Positions 59,301 through 64,000 of a stretch of DNA of 64,000 bases are shown piece after piece. The DNA is taken from positions 145,522 through 209,521 of the forward strand of contig QXVZ01000846.1 of the NCBI GenBank assembly GCA_008931825.1, written 5' to 3'. The notes under the pieces were generated by a model that was not told where the DNA came from, did not search any database, and saw nothing but the letters and a program-made list of their open reading frames with translations. The stretch comes from Phallusia fumigata. Taxonomy: Eukaryota; Chordata; Ascidiacea; Phlebobranchia; Ascidiidae. Made by a program: the position numbers and the translations under genes. Numbering within the stretch: the stretch's first letter is position 1; each line of letters opens with the position of its first letter.

Positions 59301-61162
59301 CTATTACTTTGAAGTAACAGTCAGCAATTTTGTAAAGTGATAATGTGCAAGTTGAAGCTATATACCAATATGGTTCACTGGACCTTTCTGTAAGGGTCTT
59401 TGCTCACTTTAGGAAAGAAAAATTACCTACATTATATGTTTTGTTCTACACAAATATAATTGTGATGTAATACATCTAGCAATTGACCACCACAGTTACT
59501 GCAAAAACTGTAAATGGTAGGTAACAACAAGAAAGGGGATAGTTGTGTTTTAAGAAGTTTGTAAAAATTGCATCTTTAAAGATTCTAAAAATTGTTAGTG
59601 TACCTGGTCTTGAATGTACTGCATCAAAAACGGTGAAGCTCTTAAATTATCAACAGGTACATCGAAAAATCCTTGAATTTCCTTTTGGTGAAGGTCCATT
59701 GTTATTACATGATCAAGGCCTAGTAAAAAATAGTCATAAGTGTAAACATTTAATCAATTATTTTAGTGCATAAATAGGTCCATATTTTTGTTTGTTAAAT
59801 GGTTTTTATTCAAGTAAAACCACACACTTCAACAAACAAATAAACTAATACCCTATGGTAGGGTAAAAGCTTAACAATTAATAAGTTTCTATTCAACTTG
59901 TGACTGATATAATGCTTACAATACCTGATTTGCACAGCATTGAAGCAACAAGTTTGGATACAACAGAGCCCCTCTTTCTCATTTTGCACTGTTTGGAATA
60001 TGGCAAGTAGGGAATGACTCCTATAATTCGTTTGGCAGATGAGGTCTTGCAAGCATAAGCCATAATAAGTAGTTCCATTACAGCATCGTTTACATCTCTA
60101 TAAAGCAGAAAGAATTTGCATTTCTCTCTTTGTGGCATTGCATTACGAACACTCAGAAGGTATCGCATTAGCACAACTATAATGAGGTAAACAAAAATGT
60201 AATAAAATGATATATTGCAACTGAATGTTTAGAAGGTAGAAACTGATTGGTGTTAGCAAAAAAGTTGAAGTAATAGTAATACACCAAGAATAAAGCATGT
60301 GCAAATGTAAGCGTTTGACAATGAAAAACTTGCAACAAGCCCAGTCTGCAGAATATGGCAGTTCCCGACGACATCTCGGGCGTGCAGGACCGAAATGTCC
60401 CGCATGCAAGACCAACAAGCCCTCATGCAACACAATTTACAAAGAGGACTAAGCAGGGCAATAAAATGTCCTTGGTGCAAATGCATTTGCAAAGTAACAA
60501 CAAAACAAGCAGAATCCCTGCCAATGCAGACCCCTTTACAAAGGTATCCGTTCATATGTCGACATACATCCTGAATCATTGTGAAAACACTTGACTTGTT
60601 ATGAAGATAAAAAGCTCCGCGTTTATAGTATTTTTAATTGATGCATGCAGTAATTCAGCTGTTATTAAACGATTGTTTTATGTTTTGACCTTCACATGTG
60701 AAGAAAAAAATCCATGTCAAAACAATTGGCCTGCCAAATTAATTTTGAAAAACAACATGCACGTGCAGCTGCCATGCTTTGCAGACTGGCAACAAGCCAA
60801 CCACATTTTACAAAATGAAAAACACATGACTATAAACCTGCTTCCAGTTTGAAGAATAAAAACATCTTTGCCACGTACAGATTCCCCAATGTCTACAATT
60901 GTTTCTTTGTTTGGTTTTTGATAAACTGCACAGGTACCAATCTTGATTGGCATTCGACTGAAGCAAAAATACAATGACTATGTTAGTGAACTATTTTTTA
61001 AATTTAGACATATTTTAGGCATTGGTCCTTTACCAGTTCCGAAAAAATCATCTATACATTTAGAAAACTAGCAACACACCTTGCAACCAGTCTTGCGAGT
61101 TCTGGATGTGAATTTCCAGTAAACAACAAAATGTCTTTTCCTGAATCAGGATAAGCATTCAT
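56307..61162 (-). CDS. PRPSAP1: Phosphoribosyl pyrophosphate synthetase-associated protein
   Basis: A catalytically inactive relative of PRPP synthetase that joins and modulates the synthetase complex, upstream of purine and pyrimidine synthesis. Nine exons: 61080-61162, 60838-60957, 59925-60097, 59604-59719, 58938-59184, 58261-58338, 58020-58090, 56886-57032, 56307-56465; 397 aa against 356-369 in human PRPSAP2/1. Landmarks: [88 protein letters not shown]-type [58 protein letters not shown] and [13 protein letters not shown]. The insert after DGRHSPPPP that marks associated proteins is present and longer than in human, encoded mainly by exons 5-6. The start is the only in-frame ATG after a stop. 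PRPSAP1 versus 2 is not resolved. Confidence 0.95.
57120..57760. repeat. Tandem cluster of the ATGGGTCAAATT-family repeat
   Basis: Within PRPSAP intron 7, diverged units recur roughly every 110-130 bp: 'ccctcaaccccatagcccc' at 57122, 'accctattgcccc' at 57253, 'accctatagcccatgcc' at 57490, 'cccctagccccctaatatgg' at 57637. The companion 'cccctaaaatgggtcaaatta' occurs at 57524 and variants elsewhere. Single copies are dispersed at 22-27 and 47.8 kb. Confidence 0.6.
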
Positions 61163-61995
61163 ACCGGAGGAGAATGAGGAATCCAGCTTTGCAGTATTCT
61201 TAATGCCCGTTAGAATCGTTTACACAGTTTGAACGGTTAACAATCACAGATTGCTTATAAGTTAAAAAGCACGTTTACGCAAAAATAAAAACCCAATCTA
61301 CAGAAAAACGCACATGGCAGACAATAGACATCGAACGTAAACAGTCAAAATTCCATAGAAAACACGAACAAAAAATAAAACTTAAGGGCATAGCTATTGG
61401 AGTTATTTTTCTACAAATATGTTAACGAGGTTTTGGTAAGCGACAAATAATTATTTAAAAACTGAAAAACGATGAAAGCGCAAACAATTCGTGTTGCAAA
61501 TCTCTTTAGTTTTGTATTAAACCCCAAACCCAAACCCAAACAGTGTTGCATGTCATATATTCCGATGTTTGTAGTTTCCTTCCTTTCCCAGGCTGGTAGA
61601 ATTCTTGTTTCGCAGGCAGCGTTTAGGATGTATATGTAGCTTTGCGCCTTTGCGGTGAAGCGTGTGTTTGCCAACAAGTAGGCAAAGTAAGTACGCCATC
61701 GACTTTTTAAGCAGTGTGTCGTTTGTTTTTGCAAGCATTTGTGTAGGTTGAGTCTAAACCATTTGTTGTAAAAAACATGGCCTTTTTACTCAGCTTGTCA
61801 GCACTCAGTAATTTGTTTTCAAATTATCTGTTTAAAATTGACAACAAGTTACGTATTGTGTGCAATTTGTCGCTTTTCGCAAACAATACCGTTATTATGA
61901 GTGGACATTGATATAATACTACAAGACGAATAGCCCAAGGCAACATCGTTTACTAAAACTAGCCCAACGCATTGTAGAACTAAAGCAAGATCAAG
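61163..61995. promoter_or_regulatory. Divergent promoter region of PRPSAP and the NRF-6-like gene
   Basis: The 833 bp between two start codons on opposite strands must contain both promoters. A minus-strand open frame at 61411-61734 has no domain and includes a simple 'accccaaacccaaaccc' stretch, so it is not called. Confidence 0.5.
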
Positions 61996-64000
61996 ATGGA
62001 TTCCTTGCTGTTAGTTATAGTTTTAGCTGTTGTCATACAACAAGTTTACAGCTACAATCATGCAATGCGGCCTCTGGATATATTAATCAGTCAAATGAGC
62101 ACGGAATTGCAAGGGCAAAAAGACGTGACTGGCTTCCTGGAAACGTTGAATCCCAGTGTGCTGAGGAATTCCGCCAAAGTGGGACCCAGCTGTTCAGACG
62201 CTTTGCAAAAAATAAATGATGGATTTCGGACTCAAAACAAAGATGCAATGCACGGTAGAAAGAACACTTCTGCATCTTAAATTTTTCTTACTTGGAGTAA
62301 ATCTTAGCATATACGATCACAACTTTTGAAAGAACGCGTCTTATTTGTTGCACTTATACAATGGGCTAAATTACCACAAAAAAGTTAAAACACGACCAAA
62401 CTTGATTACTGATCTTCAAATGTGGTTTTGTGCAACTATAACAATCCCGTAATATTAACACATAAAAAATTTCGTTCCTTCAGTGTCACCTGATTTTGAA
62501 GATAATCAAAGGTAAAAGGTTTTATTTTACTAGTTGTGGATTCGTGGGGTACAATTGATACCGGCATATTGAAGGGTTCATTCGTGTTTCCCGGTAGATA
62601 TTTTGATTGCAAAGAAGTGTCCAACGAATTTTACAATGGAAAACACTGTACCGTCAACATACAAGTTGATGCCTCAAAGGTAAGAGTGCAGTAGGTAAAT
62701 ACCTAGCTTACATGTGTTTTTACTGCAAGATTGCGATAGAATTAGAAATGAGGCAAGAGCTTGCCACATTTGACTAATATTTTTTAACAAAAAGACAGCG
62801 GCAATTGCCTTTGACGATACAATGGAACTAACGATAGGCGGATGCTTTCCTGACGTATGCACTAGGTCAGAGATTACATCACTTTTCGGGAAAACACCGG
62901 GAAACGTGACGTTTAAAATAAAGTGCCCCAGAGACCTACAGGAATATAAAACTCACTATTATACATTCATGTAAGTTTAATTTTCTGACAGGAGAAAAGT
63001 TTAAGGCGTTGATGCCAAACAAGTAAGTGAAAATAAAATATGGTACAAATTCACCTGCGTTATGTAAAATATAGTTTTTTTGACATTCTTAAGTTTGTTT
63101 TATGTTTTTACAGCACTGTAACGTTCATTTTAATGATGTTGGTTGCTCTTGCATCTGTTTACGACTTTTTTACGTCACAAGAGCAAAAAGATCCCAGATG
63201 CCAAAAAAGTCAAGGTTTGAAGTTTACACTTCCAATCACTGAATACATTTTGGATTGGTATTTTTAAGGATAATTAATATTTAACGTTTTCTTTCAGTGA
63301 GCAAAATTATTTTAGTGGCGCGATGCTTTTCCTTACAACTAGGGTTGCCAACTTTGTTGAGCTACAATAAAGGACATAAAAACTTAATTGATATTTTATC
63401 GCGTCTCGAAAACACACTTTCAATTAATATTTCGATCTAATGATGACATACAATATTGGCACTACTATTACAAGTTTTCTCATGTAGATTTCTTTCACAA
63501 CAAATTACAGCTCGAATTTGAGAAATATCTCAATACTTCCTTGTTGTATAATATGCTAAATTTGAGTCTCGGTTCAGAAATTTACCCGCAAATCACAACG
63601 ATTTTAAAATAAAGGACAAATAGTGTTATTTCAAATCTCAATAAGGACAAGGACAAATAGAGCTGAATAAAGGACTGTCCTTTGAAATAAAGGACGGTTG
63701 GCAACCCTACTTACAACGCAACACCGGCAGTTTGCTCAGCAATCAACAAAATAAAGACGAAATTAGTTGCATCAATGGCATAAGAGCCGTTTCAATGATA
63801 TGGGTTATATGGGGACATGCTTTCCTAATTCCTATTAAGTTTGCAGGTAATGCAATAATGCTTATTAATATTAAATAGAAGTAGGGCTTCCAAAACAGCT
63901 TAATGACAAGTTACGTATTTTAATTACGTTATATTATGATTGACCGTACAAAGTTCTTTAGAAAACTGCTTCGCAGCGTTTTTTAAGTTGGCCTTTTTCC
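61996..64000 (+). CDS. NRF-6-like (nose resistant to fluoxetine) acyltransferase-3 family protein, partial, interrupted by a MITE
   Basis: Family members are multi-pass membrane proteins with an N-terminal lumenal NRF domain and an acyltransferase-3 domain. Exons: 61996-62254, 62534-62679, 62795-62970, 63114-63214, then 63298-63846 containing an insertion; the gene continues past the window. A signal peptide (LLLVIVLAVVIQQVYS) is followed by NRF-domain motifs (VVDSWGTIDTGILKGSFVFP, GRYFDCKEV, CFPDVCT), a first membrane helix (VTFILMMLVALASVYDFF) and the start of the acyltransferase region (SCINGIRAVSMIWVIWGHAF). The fifth exon is split by the hAT MITE at 63340-63709. Removing the element and one target duplication restores one frame across KIILVARCFSLQ and RNTGSLLSNQ. 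Reading into the element meets a stop (TAA, about 63439). The allele may be inactive unless the element is spliced out. Confidence 0.85.
63340..63709. mobile_element. hAT-type MITE, copy 2, inside a coding exon
   Basis: The 370-bp element has the same TAGGGTTGCCAAC inverted ends as copy 1, in reverse orientation. It is flanked by a perfect 8-bp duplication CTTACAAC (63332-63339 and 63710-63717). Reverse-complemented, its first 120 bp track copy 1 closely (gtcctttatttc, cagctctatttgtcc, ttgtcctt). It interrupts exon 5 of the NRF-6-like gene. Intact ends and duplication indicate a fairly recent insertion. Confidence 0.93.

Noticed and set aside
61411-61734. 107-codon minus-strand frame in the PRPSAP/NRF-6 promoter region
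   Set aside because: No recognisable domain; it includes simple repeated sequence.
63388-63612. 74-codon frame near the right end
   Set aside because: It lies wholly inside the MITE and is not related to the host gene.
1-64000. CRISPR arrays, rRNA genes, bacterial operons or viral genes
   Set aside because: No regularly spaced direct repeats, rRNA cores or viral open frames were seen; the gene content is metazoan and intron-containing.

Overview
The window reads as a compact, AT-rich animal genome. Genes have short GT-AG introns, and the protein set is metazoan: APLF with a Ku-binding motif, TPPP, PRPSAP, DIPK2, GAL3ST and TTI1. Close same-strand packing (a 55-bp gap between TTI1 and RMDN) and an OAS-type nucleotidyltransferase fit an invertebrate deuterostome. 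A tunicate such as Ciona is my best guess, but that is inference: no species marker is visible. All exon models were built by hand from splice sites, reading-frame phase and remembered family motifs. No alignment was run.

Layout. On the minus strand from about 19.6 kb to 0.6 kb lie cyclin L (one exon), TTI1, RMDN, DHODH and a gene encoding C2H2 zinc fingers followed by a complete 2'-5'-oligoadenylate synthetase (OAS) core. TTI1 and RMDN look like an operon. Divergent from cyclin L on the plus strand are APLF and a galactose-3-O-sulfotransferase. Cytosolic-type PEPCK (minus, 29.5-34.9 kb) follows, then a repeat-bearing 5.5-kb stretch with only orphan exon candidates, then a DIPK2-like secretory-pathway pseudokinase gene (minus, 40.4-44.2 kb). 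The plus strand then carries two TPPP/p25-alpha genes, one full length (47.5-49.9 kb) and one lacking the C-terminal third (53.2-54.8 kb). PRPSAP (minus, 56.3-61.2 kb) is head to head with an NRF-6-like acyltransferase-3 gene that runs off the right edge.

Mobile DNA. Two copies of a ~370-bp hAT-type MITE have 13-bp inverted ends and perfect 8-bp target duplications. One lies in TPPP intron 1. The other sits inside a coding exon of the NRF-6-like gene and interrupts it. A second inverted-repeat family is at 45.2 kb. LINE 3' ends are at 39.1 and 50.3 kb. tRNA-derived SINE fragments and a dispersed repeat containing ATGGGTCAAATT recur in introns and intergenic DNA.

Most interesting items: (1) the zinc-finger/OAS transcription unit, with an intact Asp triad and therefore a candidate nucleic-acid sensor of the OAS/cGAS-like class; (2) the MITE inside the NRF-6-like coding exon; (3) the truncated TPPP paralogue; (4) the TTI1-RMDN operon; (5) an excess of the palindrome TGACGTCA, mostly inside exons of the OAS and DIPK2 genes.
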